Shown here piece after piece: positions 36,378-45,300 of a stretch of 64,000 bases of DNA; the first letter of the stretch is position 1, and every line of letters starts with the position of its first letter. The DNA is from Agromyces albus (lineage in GTDB: Bacteria > Actinomycetota > Actinomycetes > Actinomycetales > Microbacteriaceae): positions 3,472,001-3,536,000 of the forward strand of contig NZ_JAUSWX010000001.1 of assembly GCF_030815405.1 (NCBI RefSeq). The letters run 5' to 3'. The position numbers and the translations under genes are program-made. A model generated the notes under the pieces. That model did not search any database. It worked only from the letters and a program-made list of their open reading frames with translations, and was not told where the DNA came from.

Positions 36378-37121
36378 ATGAGTTCGATGCCCTCAGCCAC
36401 TGAACCGATGGGGCCCATGCCGAGGCATGGTGCGTCGGTCGCCGACGACGTGGCTCGGCACCTGAAGCGGCTCATCGTCACCGGCGCATTCCCGAACGGC
36501 GGACGCCTGCCGGCCGAGCGCGCGCTCGCGGCAGAGCTCGGCGTCTCGCGAGCGGCACTGCGCGAGGCGCTGCAACAGCTCCAGAGCGCCGGACTCGTGC
36601 ACAGCCAGCAGGGCAGCGGAACGAGGGTCACGCACGATCCGTCGTCATCGGCCCGGCTCGTGGCCCACCTCTCGCAGGAGGAGCGCGACTTCGCGGAGTC
36701 GGCCGAGCTCCGCGCGGTCGTCGAGCCGCAGATCGCGCGCCTCGCCGCGAATCGCGCCACCCCGAACACCGTCGCCGAGATGCGGAGGATCCTCGACGCC
36801 TCCGCGACCGAACTCGACGTCGAGGCATCCATGTCGCTCGACATCGCGTTCCACCTCGCCGTCGCCGAGACCGCCGGCAACCGTCTGCTCTCCTCGCTCA
36901 GCGGGCTCACCGCGAGCTGGACGATCAGCGAACGCGCGTATTCGCATCTGCAACCGCGCGGCCGGGATGTCTCCCGCCGGGGTCACGCCCGGATCCTCGC
37001 GGCGATCGAGTCCGGCGACGCCGACGCGGCCGAACGCGCGATGGCCGTGCACCTCGAGGAGATCGGACTCGTGATCGCGGAGGCGCGCGCCTCGGTCCTC
37101 GACGACTCGGTGGTTGAGTAG
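36378..37121 (+). CDS. GntR-family (FadR/FCD) transcriptional regulator
   Basis: 247 residues from ATG 36378; ATGs at 36387, 36408 and 36417 are also possible and no Shine-Dalgarno decides. HTH: LIVTGAFPNGGRLPAERALA and LGVSRAALREALQQLQSAGL; FCD effector domain with LRAVVEPQIARLAANRA, DIAFHLAVAETAGNRLL and GHARILAAIESGDADAAERA (His/Asp metal-ligand pattern of FCD proteins). The C-terminal VVE and stop codon are provided by a dispersed repeat (37109-37149). Probable regulator of the upstream symporter. Confidence 0.9.
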   Translation: MSSMPSATEPMGPMPRHGASVADDVARHLKRLIVTGAFPNGGRLPAERALAAELGVSRAALREALQQLQSAGLVHSQQGSGTRVTHDPSSSARLVAHLSQEERDFAESAELRAVVEPQIARLAANRATPNTVAEMRRILDASATELDVEASMSLDIAFHLAVAETAGNRLLSSLSGLTASWTISERAYSHLQPRGRDVSRRGHARILAAIESGDADAAERAMAVHLEEIGLVIAEARASVLDDSVVE

Positions 37122-37149
37122 GCAGCGAAGCAGCCGTATCGAAGCCACC
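37109..37149. repeat. Dispersed GGTGGTTGAGTAG repeat, copy after the first GntR gene
   Basis: GGTGGTTGAGTAGGC...GTATCGAAGCCACC, 41 bases with complementary ends (GGTGG.T/AGCCACC). It aligns with 46049-46089 at equal length. It supplies the last three codons and stop of the GntR gene. Confidence 0.75.
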
Positions 37150-37169
37150 TGCCCGCGACCGCGCCAACC

Positions 37170-38231
37170 TCAGTGATCGTGCTCGAGCCCCCAAGCCGGG
37201 AACGGATCGCGATACCCGGCCCACTCCATCGGACCGGCGAGCAGCTCGTCGTCTGCGAGCAGCGCCGCACTGAGTACGTTGGCGAGATACTCGGGCTGCA
37301 GCTCCCGGCCGAAGAACACGAGCTCCTGTCCTTGCGGCGAGTCGACGTCCCAGCTGAGCATCGCGGTCGGGTCGAGCGAGAGCACTCGCCCCGCCGACGA
37401 CCAGGAGCCGACCCTGCCCGGCCGTGAGGCGAGGCGCACGAGGCCCCGACTTCGCACGATGAGGCCGGCGTCTTCGGGATCGAGGAAGTGCTCGACGACG
37501 TGTCCGAGCCGTGTCGGATGAAACGGGCGCGGGTCTCGGAACACGAATGCACCGATCCCCGAGATGGTCGTCGGCAGGCCCGCGCGCCCCTCGAGCTCGA
37601 GCATCCATCCCATGTCCCGGCCGAGTGCATCGAGCCGGTCATTCGCCGGCACCGAGCTCGCTGCGGGATGCTCCGCTTCGCTCGGAGGGAGGATCCTCGC
37701 GCTCGGGTTGAGGCGATTCAGGAGCGCGATGACCTCACGGGCGGCGACCGACGGGGCATCCGTCAGGTCGGCCAATACGATCGTGCTCGCCGACTCCAGC
37801 TGCGCCGCCAGTCGTTCGCTCGTGTCGTATTCGCCGCGCCGCGTGTGGTCAGGTCCTTCACGGAAGAGCCATCGGCGGATGTCGGCGACGCGGGCGATCG
37901 TCACGAGTTCGCGCAACTGCACCGGGATGCCATCGGATGCCTCTGCCGCGAAGATGTGGCGGAGCACGAGGCCGGCCTCGAGGCAGTCAACGCGTGGGTC
38001 GAGGTCGACGACGACGCTGCCCGCGCGGCCGCGTGCCGCGAGCTCGAGGAGACGATCGGCGAGCTCGAGGTGGAACTCCTCGTGGCCGGTCGAAGACGGT
38101 TCCACCTGCTGCGCGGCCGCTGCGCCGCTGGTCAATGCCGCGAAGCGGCTCCGGTCGGCTCGGCGCAAGCCGCTGACGAGGGTGACGTCGAGCACCGGCC
38201 CGGTGCGCCCGTTCGGTGGATCCTGCCGCAT
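37170..38231 (-). CDS. COG0523/CobW-like protein with degenerate GTPase site
   Basis: 353 residues. The CobW C-terminal domain is clear: RDPRPFHPTRLGHVVEHFLD, LVRLASRPGRVGSWSSAGR, LVFFGRELQPEYLANVLSAA. The N-terminus has the beta strand VLDVTLVSGLRRADRSRFAA where active members have a P-loop GxxGxGKT, and no CxCC metal motif or NKxD is visible, so nucleotide and metal binding are doubtful. It is divergent from the zinc-independent L36 gene with a Zur box between them, which ties it to zinc starvation. Function unknown. Confidence 0.85.
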   Translation of the reverse strand: MRQDPPNGRTGPVLDVTLVSGLRRADRSRFAALTSGAAAAQQVEPSSTGHEEFHLELADRLLELAARGRAGSVVVDLDPRVDCLEAGLVLRHIFAAEASDGIPVQLRELVTIARVADIRRWLFREGPDHTRRGEYDTSERLAAQLESASTIVLADLTDAPSVAAREVIALLNRLNPSARILPPSEAEHPAASSVPANDRLDALGRDMGWMLELEGRAGLPTTISGIGAFVFRDPRPFHPTRLGHVVEHFLDPEDAGLIVRSRGLVRLASRPGRVGSWSSAGRVLSLDPTAMLSWDVDSPQGQELVFFGRELQPEYLANVLSAALLADDELLAGPMEWAGYRDPFPAWGLEHDH

Positions 38232-38268
38232 GCTGCCCCGTTTCGTGTCATCAGGGAGCTAGGCTATC

Positions 38269-38283
38269 TGATAATCATTCTCA
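38269..38283. promoter_or_regulatory. Zur box between COG0523-like gene and rpmJ
   Basis: TGATAATCATTCTCA matches the actinobacterial Zur consensus TGAAAATCATTTTCA at 13 of 15 positions. For rpmJ it contains a -10-like GATAAT and lies 14 bases before the ATG. For the COG0523 gene it sits between TTGAGA (38284-38279) and TAGCTC (38261-38256), spacing 17. One site could therefore repress both genes when zinc is plentiful. Confidence 0.85.
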
Positions 38284-38297
38284 ACTAGGAGGCATCC

Positions 38298-38420
38298 ATG
38301 AAAGTTCGCAACTCGCTCAAGGCACTGAAGAAGATCCCGGGGGCGCAGATCGTGCGCCGTCGAGGCCGCACGTTCGTGATCAACAAGCAGAACCCGCGCA
38401 TGAAGGCCCGCCAGGGCTAG
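38298..38420 (+). CDS. rpmJ: Ribosomal protein L36, zinc-independent (C-minus) paralogue
   Basis: 40 residues, [20 protein letters not shown] continuing [20 protein letters not shown]. The zinc-ribbon L36 has CxxC...C...H; this form has none of these cysteines, the type made when zinc is scarce to replace the zinc-containing copy in the ribosome and release its metal. TAGGAGG is 6 bases upstream of ATG 38298. Zur-box control is visible immediately upstream. Confidence 0.95.
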   Translation: MKVRNSLKALKKIPGAQIVRRRGRTFVINKQNPRMKARQG

Positions 38421-38429
38421 GCAGCCGAC

Positions 38430-39872
38430 CTACCCGCCCGTCGGGAACTCCGGCACCGCCGACGCCGGCCGCGTGCGCTCGTACCAGGCCGTGAACCGCA
38501 GCGTCTCGAGGTCGGCGAAGCGCCGGCCCGTGATCTGCAGTCCGATCGTGCGTCCATCGGCGGTGAAGCCGCAGTTGACGCTCGACGAGGGCTGTCCCGT
38601 CATGTTGTAGGGCGCGGTGAAGGCGATGTGCGACATCCGCTGATCGTCGTCTCCCCACGGCATGGGCCATTCCGCCGGGAACGCGGCGACCGGGGAGACC
38701 GGCGAGAGCACGGCGTCGAACGGATGCGTCGCCTCCACCGTGACCCGGCGCATCTCGGCGATCGCGTCGTAGGCCTCGAGTGCGCGGCGGCCCGAGACAT
38801 CCGCACCGCCGTGCACCCAGGTCGAGATGAATGGGAGCACCCGGCCCTTGGCCTCGGGGCTCAGGTCGACATAGGTGCGCCAGAAGCGCACGCGCCAGAA
38901 CAGGTCGAGCTCGTCGAGGAATCGGTCGTTGATGAACGGCGCGAGCTCGACGATCTCGGCGCCCGCGTCGGAGAACGCGGCAGCGGCGCGTTCGATCGCG
39001 GCTCGCACCTCGGGGTCGACGCGCAAGCCGGCGCCAGGCTCCAGGTGCACGGCGATGCGCTTGCCGCGCACGTCGACCTCGAGGTCGTCCCAGTCGAGGT
39101 CCTCGGGCGGCAGCGACGTGTAGTCGCGCGCATCGGGACGCGAGAGCACCGACATGCCGAGCGCGACGTCGGCGACCGACTGCGCGATCGGGCCCGCCGC
39201 TCGCCCGAGGTACGGGTTGTCGATGGGGATTCGGCCGTCGCTCGGCTTCAGGGTCGCAAGGCCGAGCCACGTGGCGGGCAGTCGCACCGATCCGCCGATG
39301 TCGGTGCCGACGTGGAAGGTGCCGAATCCCGCAGCGGCGGCGGCCCCGGCTCCCGAACTCGATCCGCCGACCGTGAGAGTGGAGTCCCACGGGCTGCGCG
39401 TGATGCCGTGCACGCTCGAGACTCCGGAGGAGAGCATCCCCCAGTCGGGCATCGTCGTCGAGCCGATGATGACGCCGCCCGCCTCGAGGATGCGGTCGAC
39501 GACCGGGGAGTTCCGAGCGGGGATGACGGGCACGCTCGCACCCGATCCCGCGAAGGCCGGGATGCCGGCACGGTACAGGTTCTCCTTGACGGTGCAGGGG
39601 ATCCCGTCGAGGCGGCCGCGCGGCTCGCCGCGCACCCAGCGCGCTTCGCTCGCGCGCGCGTCGGCGAGCACCTGCTCGGGGTCGAGATCGCTGAACGCGT
39701 TGATGACCGGGTTGCGCTCGGCGATGTCGTCGAGGATCGCGCCGGCGACCTCCACGGGCGAGAGGTCGCCCGAAGCGTAGGCAGTGGTGAGAGCCGCGCC
39801 GGAGAGCGAGGCTCGGGCGGCCGAGGCGGTCGTGGCGGCGGTGGAGGTTGCCGCTGCGGCGGACTCGGTCAT
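38430..39872 (-). CDS. Amidase (amidase-signature family)
   Basis: 480 residues. Ser-cis-Ser-Lys triad region: GIPCTVKENLYRAGIPAFAG (Lys), the Gly/Ser loop TVGGSSSGAGAAAAAGFGTF and GTDIGGSVRLPATW (nucleophile Ser). A low-complexity Ala/Thr/Ser N-terminus of about 25 residues precedes it. ATG 39872 overlaps the ATPase stop by ATGA, making it the last gene of the peptide-type importer operon, so it probably hydrolyses an imported amide or peptide. No signal peptide: cytoplasmic. Confidence 0.92.
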   Translation of the reverse strand: MTESAAAATSTAATTASAARASLSGAALTTAYASGDLSPVEVAGAILDDIAERNPVINAFSDLDPEQVLADARASEARWVRGEPRGRLDGIPCTVKENLYRAGIPAFAGSGASVPVIPARNSPVVDRILEAGGVIIGSTTMPDWGMLSSGVSSVHGITRSPWDSTLTVGGSSSGAGAAAAAGFGTFHVGTDIGGSVRLPATWLGLATLKPSDGRIPIDNPYLGRAAGPIAQSVADVALGMSVLSRPDARDYTSLPPEDLDWDDLEVDVRGKRIAVHLEPGAGLRVDPEVRAAIERAAAAFSDAGAEIVELAPFINDRFLDELDLFWRVRFWRTYVDLSPEAKGRVLPFISTWVHGGADVSGRRALEAYDAIAEMRRVTVEATHPFDAVLSPVSPVAAFPAEWPMPWGDDDQRMSHIAFTAPYNMTGQPSSSVNCGFTADGRTIGLQITGRRFADLETLRFTAWYERTRPASAVPEFPTGG

Positions 39873-41689
39873 TCCTGCTCCTGCGTGTGTCGGATGGTCG
39901 GCGTCGCCTCGATGAGACTGCGCGTGTACGGGTGGGACGGGTTCTTGTAGATCGCGCGGGTCTCCCCCTGCTCGACGATCTCGCCCCGTTGCATGACTGC
40001 GACGCGGTCGCAGAGGTGACGCACGACGCCGAGGTCGTGCGAGACGAAGACGAGGGTGAGCTCGTACTCGTCGACGAGGTCGGCGAGCAGGTTCAGCACC
40101 TGAGCTCGCACCGACACGTCGAGGGCGCTGACGGGCTCGTCGGCGACGAGGATGCGGGGCCGGCACACGAGTGCGCGGGCGATCGAGATGCGCTGGCGCT
40201 GCCCGCCCGAGAACTGGTGGGGGAACCGCTCGACCGAGTCGGTCGGCAAGCCGACGGCGTGCACCATCTCGGCGACGAGGGCGGCGCGCTCCTTGCGCGA
40301 GACCGCGATTCCGCCCTGCAGGTTCGCGGCGTTCATGAGCGGCTCGGCGATGATCTCGCCGATGCGCATGCGCGGGTCGAGCGACGCCATCGGATCCTGG
40401 AAGACGATCTGCAGGTTCTTGCGGAGCTCGGCGAGGTCGGCATGCCGCGCGCCGTTCAGGCGCCGGCCGACGACGTCGATGGTTCCCGACGTCGGCTGGT
40501 CGAGCCCCGAAAGGATGCGGAGCAGGGTCGACTTGCCCGATCCGGACTCGCCGACGATCCCGAAGCGCTGCCCCGCCTCGATCTCGAACGACACCCCGCG
40601 AAGCGCGTCGACGGTCGGCGCCGGCGTGCGCAGCGACGTGCGGTCGCGGCGGTACTGCTTCGTGAGCTGCTCGGCGCGCACGAGCGTCGACGACGGAAGC
40701 GGCGAGATCCCGACCTCGCTCGGGCGGTCGCCTGGGGCGGTCGGCGTTGTCAGCGCGACCGGCGCGACCGGCGCGACCGGCCGGGCAGCCACCCGTGTCA
40801 CCGATCGGCCGGGCACGTAGTCGGCGGCGGTCGCGACCGTGAAGAGGCGGCCGGTGGTGTCGGTGGCATCGAGGTCGGATGCCGCGAGCAGGCCTCGGGT
40901 GTACGGATGCTGCGGTCTCGTGAACACCCGGTCGATCGGGCCCTCCTCGACCACGACGCCCTTGTTCATGACGAGCACTCGCTCGCACGTCTCGCCGACG
41001 ACCGCGAGGTCGTGCGTGATGAAGAGCAGCCCGGTCGACCTGCGGGACACCGTCTCGAGCACGAGCTTCAGCACTTGCTTCTGCACGGTCACGTCGAGGG
41101 CCGTCGTCGGCTCGTCGCAGACGAGCAGCTCGGGGTCGTTGGCGAGCGCGATCGCGAGCACGACGCGCTGGCGCTGGCCGCCCGAGAGCTGGTGCGGGTA
41201 GGCGCGCGCCGTCTCGGTCGGCGTCGGCAGACCGACATCCGTCATCAGCTCGACCGCTCGCCGCTCGGCGGCGGACCGATTCGGTTGCGTGCCGTGGATC
41301 AGCATCGACTCGGCGATCTGTCGGCCGACGCGCATGAGCGGGTTGAGCGCGGTCATCGGCTCCTGGAAGACCATCGCCATGTTCGCGCCGCGGAGCTTCG
41401 CGGCCTGCGCCTCGCCGAGCCCGATGACGTTGCGGTCGTCGCCGCCGACGGTGACCCGGCCGGTCGCGGTGAGCGAGTCTGGCAGGAGGCCCATGACGGC
41501 GAGTGAGGTGAGGGACTTGCCCGAGCCCGATTCACCGATGAGGCCGACCCGTTCGCCGCGCTCGATGCGGAAGGCGAGGTTCGAGACGAGCTCGTGATCG
41601 TCGGTGGCGACGGTGAGGCCCGTCACCTCGAGTGCCGGGCGGTCGGCGAGGGGGATGCTGTTCGCCAAGGGGTGCGCGGTGGAGGTCAT
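39869..41689 (-). CDS. Peptide-type ABC transporter ATPase, DppD-DppF fusion
   Basis: 606 residues containing two complete ATPase domains. Domain 1: Walker A GLIGESGSGKS, signature PHQLSGGQRQRVVLAIALA, Walker B LLVCDEPTTALD, and the oligopeptide-type tail QHPYTRGLL. Domain 2 (from about residue 335): GIVGESGSGKSTLLRILSGL, PHQFSGGQRQRISIARAL, ILVADEPVSALDV, SHPYTRSLIEATP. A Pro/Val/Ala linker joins them. Usual operons encode these as two proteins. Coupled by ATGA overlaps on both sides. Confidence 0.94.
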   Translation of the reverse strand: MTSTAHPLANSIPLADRPALEVTGLTVATDDHELVSNLAFRIERGERVGLIGESGSGKSLTSLAVMGLLPDSLTATGRVTVGGDDRNVIGLGEAQAAKLRGANMAMVFQEPMTALNPLMRVGRQIAESMLIHGTQPNRSAAERRAVELMTDVGLPTPTETARAYPHQLSGGQRQRVVLAIALANDPELLVCDEPTTALDVTVQKQVLKLVLETVSRRSTGLLFITHDLAVVGETCERVLVMNKGVVVEEGPIDRVFTRPQHPYTRGLLAASDLDATDTTGRLFTVATAADYVPGRSVTRVAARPVAPVAPVALTTPTAPGDRPSEVGISPLPSSTLVRAEQLTKQYRRDRTSLRTPAPTVDALRGVSFEIEAGQRFGIVGESGSGKSTLLRILSGLDQPTSGTIDVVGRRLNGARHADLAELRKNLQIVFQDPMASLDPRMRIGEIIAEPLMNAANLQGGIAVSRKERAALVAEMVHAVGLPTDSVERFPHQFSGGQRQRISIARALVCRPRILVADEPVSALDVSVRAQVLNLLADLVDEYELTLVFVSHDLGVVRHLCDRVAVMQRGEIVEQGETRAIYKNPSHPYTRSLIEATPTIRHTQEQE

Positions 41690-42621
41690 CGGTTCCTCAT
41701 CTTGGGGTCGAAGCGGTCACGGAGCCCGTCGCCGAGGAGGTTGAACCCGAGCACCGCGAGGGCGATGGCAACGCCGGGGAAGACGGCGAGGTACGCGCTG
41801 GTGGCGAGGAACTGCTGCGCGTCGAGCAGCATCCGGCCCCACGACGGGGTCGGCGGCAGCGTGCCGAGGCCGAGGAAGGAGAGGCCGGCCTCGGCGAGCA
41901 CGGCGATCGCGAAGTTCACCGAGCACTGCACGATGACCATGCCGCCGATGTTCGGCACCACGTGGCGCAGGGCGATCGCAAGGCCCGAGCGGTTGGCCGC
42001 CCGTGCGGCGAAGATGTAGTCCATCGACATCACCTGGAGCGTTCCCGAGCGGGCGACGCGCGCGAAGGCGGGCGCCGAGCCGATGCCCAGCGCGATCATG
42101 GCGCTCAGCGTGCCGCCGCCGAACACGGCGCCGAACACGATCGCGAGCAGGAGGCCCGGGAAGGCCATCACCACGTTGCTGCCGCCCATGATGAGCACGC
42201 CGAGCCGTTTCGGCCGCATGCCGGCGAGGATTCCGAACGGAACGCCGATCGCCGAACCGATGAGCACCGACACGGTGCCGACGAGGAGGGTGATCTGGGC
42301 GCCCGCCATGATCCCCGACAGCACGTCGCGCCCGTAGCGGTCGGTGCCCATGAGGTGAGCGAGGCTCGGCGACTGGAGGCGGTCGACCGCCACCGCGTGG
42401 GTCGGGTCGTACGGCGTCCAGACGAGGGAGACGAGCGCCGCCAGCGCGATGAGGGCGATGAGACCGCCGCCCACGACGAGCTGCGCATTCGGGCCGCGGC
42501 GACGTCGGCGCGAGCTGCCGACGGGTTCGGTGCCGTGATCCCTCGTCGTGTCAGCCGCGGGATCGGCAGCGGCGGTGGCGGAAGCGGATGCCTCCCCCGA
42601 CGGGGTGGTGACGATGCTCAT
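41686..42621 (-). CDS. Peptide-type ABC transporter permease (DppC type)
   Basis: 311 residues. A hydrophilic N-terminus (to about residue 45) precedes membrane helices; LMGTDRYGRDVLSGIMAGAQ is the DppC/OppC signature and AEAGLSFLGLGTLPPTPSWG follows the cytoplasmic coupling loop. Forms the translocation pore with DppB. Overlaps its neighbours by 4 bases on each side. Confidence 0.93.
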   Translation of the reverse strand: MSIVTTPSGEASASATAAADPAADTTRDHGTEPVGSSRRRRRGPNAQLVVGGGLIALIALAALVSLVWTPYDPTHAVAVDRLQSPSLAHLMGTDRYGRDVLSGIMAGAQITLLVGTVSVLIGSAIGVPFGILAGMRPKRLGVLIMGGSNVVMAFPGLLLAIVFGAVFGGGTLSAMIALGIGSAPAFARVARSGTLQVMSMDYIFAARAANRSGLAIALRHVVPNIGGMVIVQCSVNFAIAVLAEAGLSFLGLGTLPPTPSWGRMLLDAQQFLATSAYLAVFPGVAIALAVLGFNLLGDGLRDRFDPKMRNR

Positions 42622-43562
42622 GCGGCCCTCCGGAGTCTCGGGTCGAGCAGGGTGAAGGCGAGGTCGACGAGGAAGTTGATCAGCACGATCGCGATGACGA
42701 GCACCACGACGACCGCTTGCACCGCGAGCAGGTCGCGGTTTCCGACGGAGTCGACGAGGTAGCTGCCGAGTCCGGGAATCGTGAACACCCGTTCGACGAC
42801 GACCGCGCCCACGAGGAGTCCCGCCATCTGCAGGCCGACGACGGTCAGCACCGGGATGCCTGCGTTCCGCAGTCCGTGGCGCACGAGCGCGAGGTTCGCG
42901 GTGAGCCCTTTCGAGCGCGCGGTGCGCAGGAAGTCCTCACGCTGGATCTCGAGCACGGCCGAGCGCACGTAGCGCGTGAGGATCGACGCCTGCACCGTGC
43001 CCAGCGCGATGACGGGAAGCGTCACGTGCTGGAGGAACTCGGCGGGCTCTGACGGCGGCACCCAGCCGCCCGACGGCAGCCAGTCCAGCTCGATCGCGAA
43101 GAACACGATGAGGAGCATGCCGACGAGGAAGCTGGGAACGGCCACGCCGAACTGCGAGACGGCCGAGATGACCGCTCCCGACAGCCGCTGGTGGCGGATG
43201 GCGGCGATCGTGCCGAGCGGCACGGCGACCGCGATCGCGATCACCATGGCGAGCCCGACGAGGATGAGCGTGACCTGCAGCCGGTCGGTGATCACCGGGC
43301 TGATGTTCTGCCCGGTCACGTACGACACCCCGAAGTCGCCGCGGAGGAGCCCGCCGAGCCATTCGAAGTACTGCACGACGAGCGGCGTGTTCATGCCGTG
43401 CTGTTCGCGCCAGGCGGCGAGCTGATCAGGCGTCGCCTCGATCCCCAGGGCGACCGTGGCCGGGTCTCCGGGCAGGACGCGCAGGAGCAGGAAGACCACG
43501 ACGGTGGAGACGAGCACCGTGGCGATGAAGCTCCCAAGGAGCTTCAGCAATCGAACGGCCAC
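42618..43562 (-). CDS. Peptide-type ABC transporter permease (DppB type)
   Basis: 314 residues, six membrane segments. Family features: VVVFLLLRVLPGDPATVALG at the N-terminus, LLRGDFGVSYVTGQ, and the coupling region ILTRYVRSAVLEIQREDFLR then TARSKGL. GTG 43562 is chosen because AAAGGGG is 6 bases upstream; GTG 43568 would abut it. Second gene of the operon, 92 bases after the binding protein. Confidence 0.92.
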   Translation of the reverse strand: MAVRLLKLLGSFIATVLVSTVVVFLLLRVLPGDPATVALGIEATPDQLAAWREQHGMNTPLVVQYFEWLGGLLRGDFGVSYVTGQNISPVITDRLQVTLILVGLAMVIAIAVAVPLGTIAAIRHQRLSGAVISAVSQFGVAVPSFLVGMLLIVFFAIELDWLPSGGWVPPSEPAEFLQHVTLPVIALGTVQASILTRYVRSAVLEIQREDFLRTARSKGLTANLALVRHGLRNAGIPVLTVVGLQMAGLLVGAVVVERVFTIPGLGSYLVDSVGNRDLLAVQAVVVVLVIAIVLINFLVDLAFTLLDPRLRRAA

Positions 43563-43654
43563 GGTCACCCCCTTTCAGGATCGAGTGGAGCGGATGCCAC
43601 GCCCGGGTCGGGCGCGAACACGCGCGGGTCGCGCGCGGTCAGGCGGTCAGGCGA

Positions 43655-45166
43655 TCAGTTCCAGTGGAGGCCCGAGAGCACGAGCGACTCGGTCACGGCG
43701 TTCCCCGCGATCCCGCCGAGTTGTGCGTCGGCGACCACGATGTTCGGGAACAGGAACAACGGCAGCGACGCGACATCCGTTGCCGTGATCTCGGCGACCT
43801 CCTTCATTCCCTCGACCCACTCCTCTTCCGAACCTGCGTCGGCGGCGGCGACGATCGGGGCGATCTCGCTGTTGTCGTAGCCGATGTAGTAGCCGGGGTT
43901 GTTGAAGGTCGTGAGGAGGTCGCGGGCTTCGACGGCCAGGATGACCGACATCTGGTAGTCGTGCTTCGTGAACACCTTGTCGAGCCACACGGCCGGGAAC
44001 TCGTCGCTCGCGATCGTCGCGGTGATGCCCACCTCGGCGAGCTGCGACACGACGACCTCGGAGACCGCCGTGGCGTACGGGCGCGTCGGCACGTCGAAGG
44101 TGATCGAGAGATTCTCGACGCCGGCCTCCGCGAGCAGTTCCTCGGCCTTCTCGGGGTCGTAGGGGTAGAGGTCGTTCAGGTCCTCGTAGTACGGGTCGGT
44201 CGGCGGCACCATGGCGCCGATGCTCTCGCCGTAACCGGCCCACGCGGCATCCATGATCGCCTGACGGTCGAGGGCGTAGGCGATCGCCTGGCGCACGCGC
44301 ACGTCGTCGAAGGGCGCGACCTTGTTGTTCATGGAGAGCAGGATCTCGCCGTTCGAAGAGCCCTGGATCACCTGAAGCTCGTCGTCGGCCTCGAACTGCG
44401 GGATCAGGTCGGGCGCCTGCATGTTGTAGAGCATGTCGACGTCACCGGCGCGCAGTGCGTTGGTGCTCGCGACGACATCGGCGAAGTAGCGCAGTTCGAC
44501 GTCGGTGATCGCAGGCTCCTCGCCCCAGTAGTCCTCGCGAGCGGCGAGGCTGATGTGGTCGCCCGTGACGCGCTCCGTGACGGTGTACGGCCCGGTGCCG
44601 ACGGGCGTGTTCGCGAGATCGCCGATGCCGCTCGCGTCGAACATGAGGCCCACGGTTCCGGCCATGTCGTAGAGCCAGATGTTGCTCGGCTTCTGCAGCA
44701 CGACCCTCGCCTCGGTGGGCGAGACGACCTCGACGTGGTCGAGCAGGGCCATCTTGGGCTGATTGATCGCCCAGTCGGTCGCGATGCGCTCGAGCGAGAA
44801 CTTCACGTCGTCGGCGGTGAACTCCTCGCCGTTCGCGAAGGTCACACCCTCCTGGAGCACGAAATCGTAGGTCGTGCCGTCGTCGCTCACGGTCCAGGAC
44901 TCGGCGAGCTTCGGCTGGAGCTCTCCGTCTTGGTCGAGCGCGACGAGGCCCTCGTAGACGTTGTTCATGAGCACTTGCGGGATCGCCGATCCCGCGGTGG
45001 TCGTCAGGTCGAAGTTCACGGGCTCGCCCGTGAGTCCGATGGTGACGGATGCGTCGTGGGCTTCGCCGCTCGGAGATGAGGCGGTCGCACCGGCGGTGCA
45101 GGCCGTGAGGGCGAGGAGGCCGCCCACGGCGGCCGTGGCGGCGAGAGTTCGAGTGGTGGGGGACAC
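43655..45166 (-). CDS. Peptide-type ABC substrate-binding lipoprotein (DppA/SBP_bac_5)
   Basis: 503 residues from GTG 45166 (VSPTTRTLAATAAVGGLLAL, lipobox LTAC). The SBP_bac_5 fold includes VNFDLTTTAGSAIPQVLMNN, the signature LAESWTVSDDGTTYDFVLQE and FANGEEFTADDVKFSLERI. It binds a short peptide or similar solute outside the membrane and delivers it to DppBC. GGAG is 7 bases upstream of the GTG. A perfect palindromic operator lies 31 bases upstream of the start. Confidence 0.92.
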   Translation of the reverse strand: MSPTTRTLAATAAVGGLLALTACTAGATASSPSGEAHDASVTIGLTGEPVNFDLTTTAGSAIPQVLMNNVYEGLVALDQDGELQPKLAESWTVSDDGTTYDFVLQEGVTFANGEEFTADDVKFSLERIATDWAINQPKMALLDHVEVVSPTEARVVLQKPSNIWLYDMAGTVGLMFDASGIGDLANTPVGTGPYTVTERVTGDHISLAAREDYWGEEPAITDVELRYFADVVASTNALRAGDVDMLYNMQAPDLIPQFEADDELQVIQGSSNGEILLSMNNKVAPFDDVRVRQAIAYALDRQAIMDAAWAGYGESIGAMVPPTDPYYEDLNDLYPYDPEKAEELLAEAGVENLSITFDVPTRPYATAVSEVVVSQLAEVGITATIASDEFPAVWLDKVFTKHDYQMSVILAVEARDLLTTFNNPGYYIGYDNSEIAPIVAAADAGSEEEWVEGMKEVAEITATDVASLPLFLFPNIVVADAQLGGIAGNAVTESLVLSGLHWN

Positions 45167-45196
45167 TGCACGGCTCCAATGTGGTGAGCGGGATTG

Positions 45197-45215
45197 GTAC
45201 TGGTCTGACCAGTAC
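45197..45215. promoter_or_regulatory. GntR-type operator between dppA and its divergent regulator
   Basis: GTACTGGTCTGACCAGTAC is a perfect 9-bp inverted repeat about one base, with the FadR-subfamily core TGGTCTGACCA. A -10-like TATGAT for the GntR gene follows at 45225-45230. The same core occurs at 34915-34925 upstream of the DctA-type symporter. Confidence 0.8.
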
Positions 45216-45300
45216 ACGGAAAGCTATGATGAATCCGCCGGAGCCGTCAAGCCCCCGAAACACACTTTTTACGTTCGCCCCCTGAGACCGAAGGAGCCGC

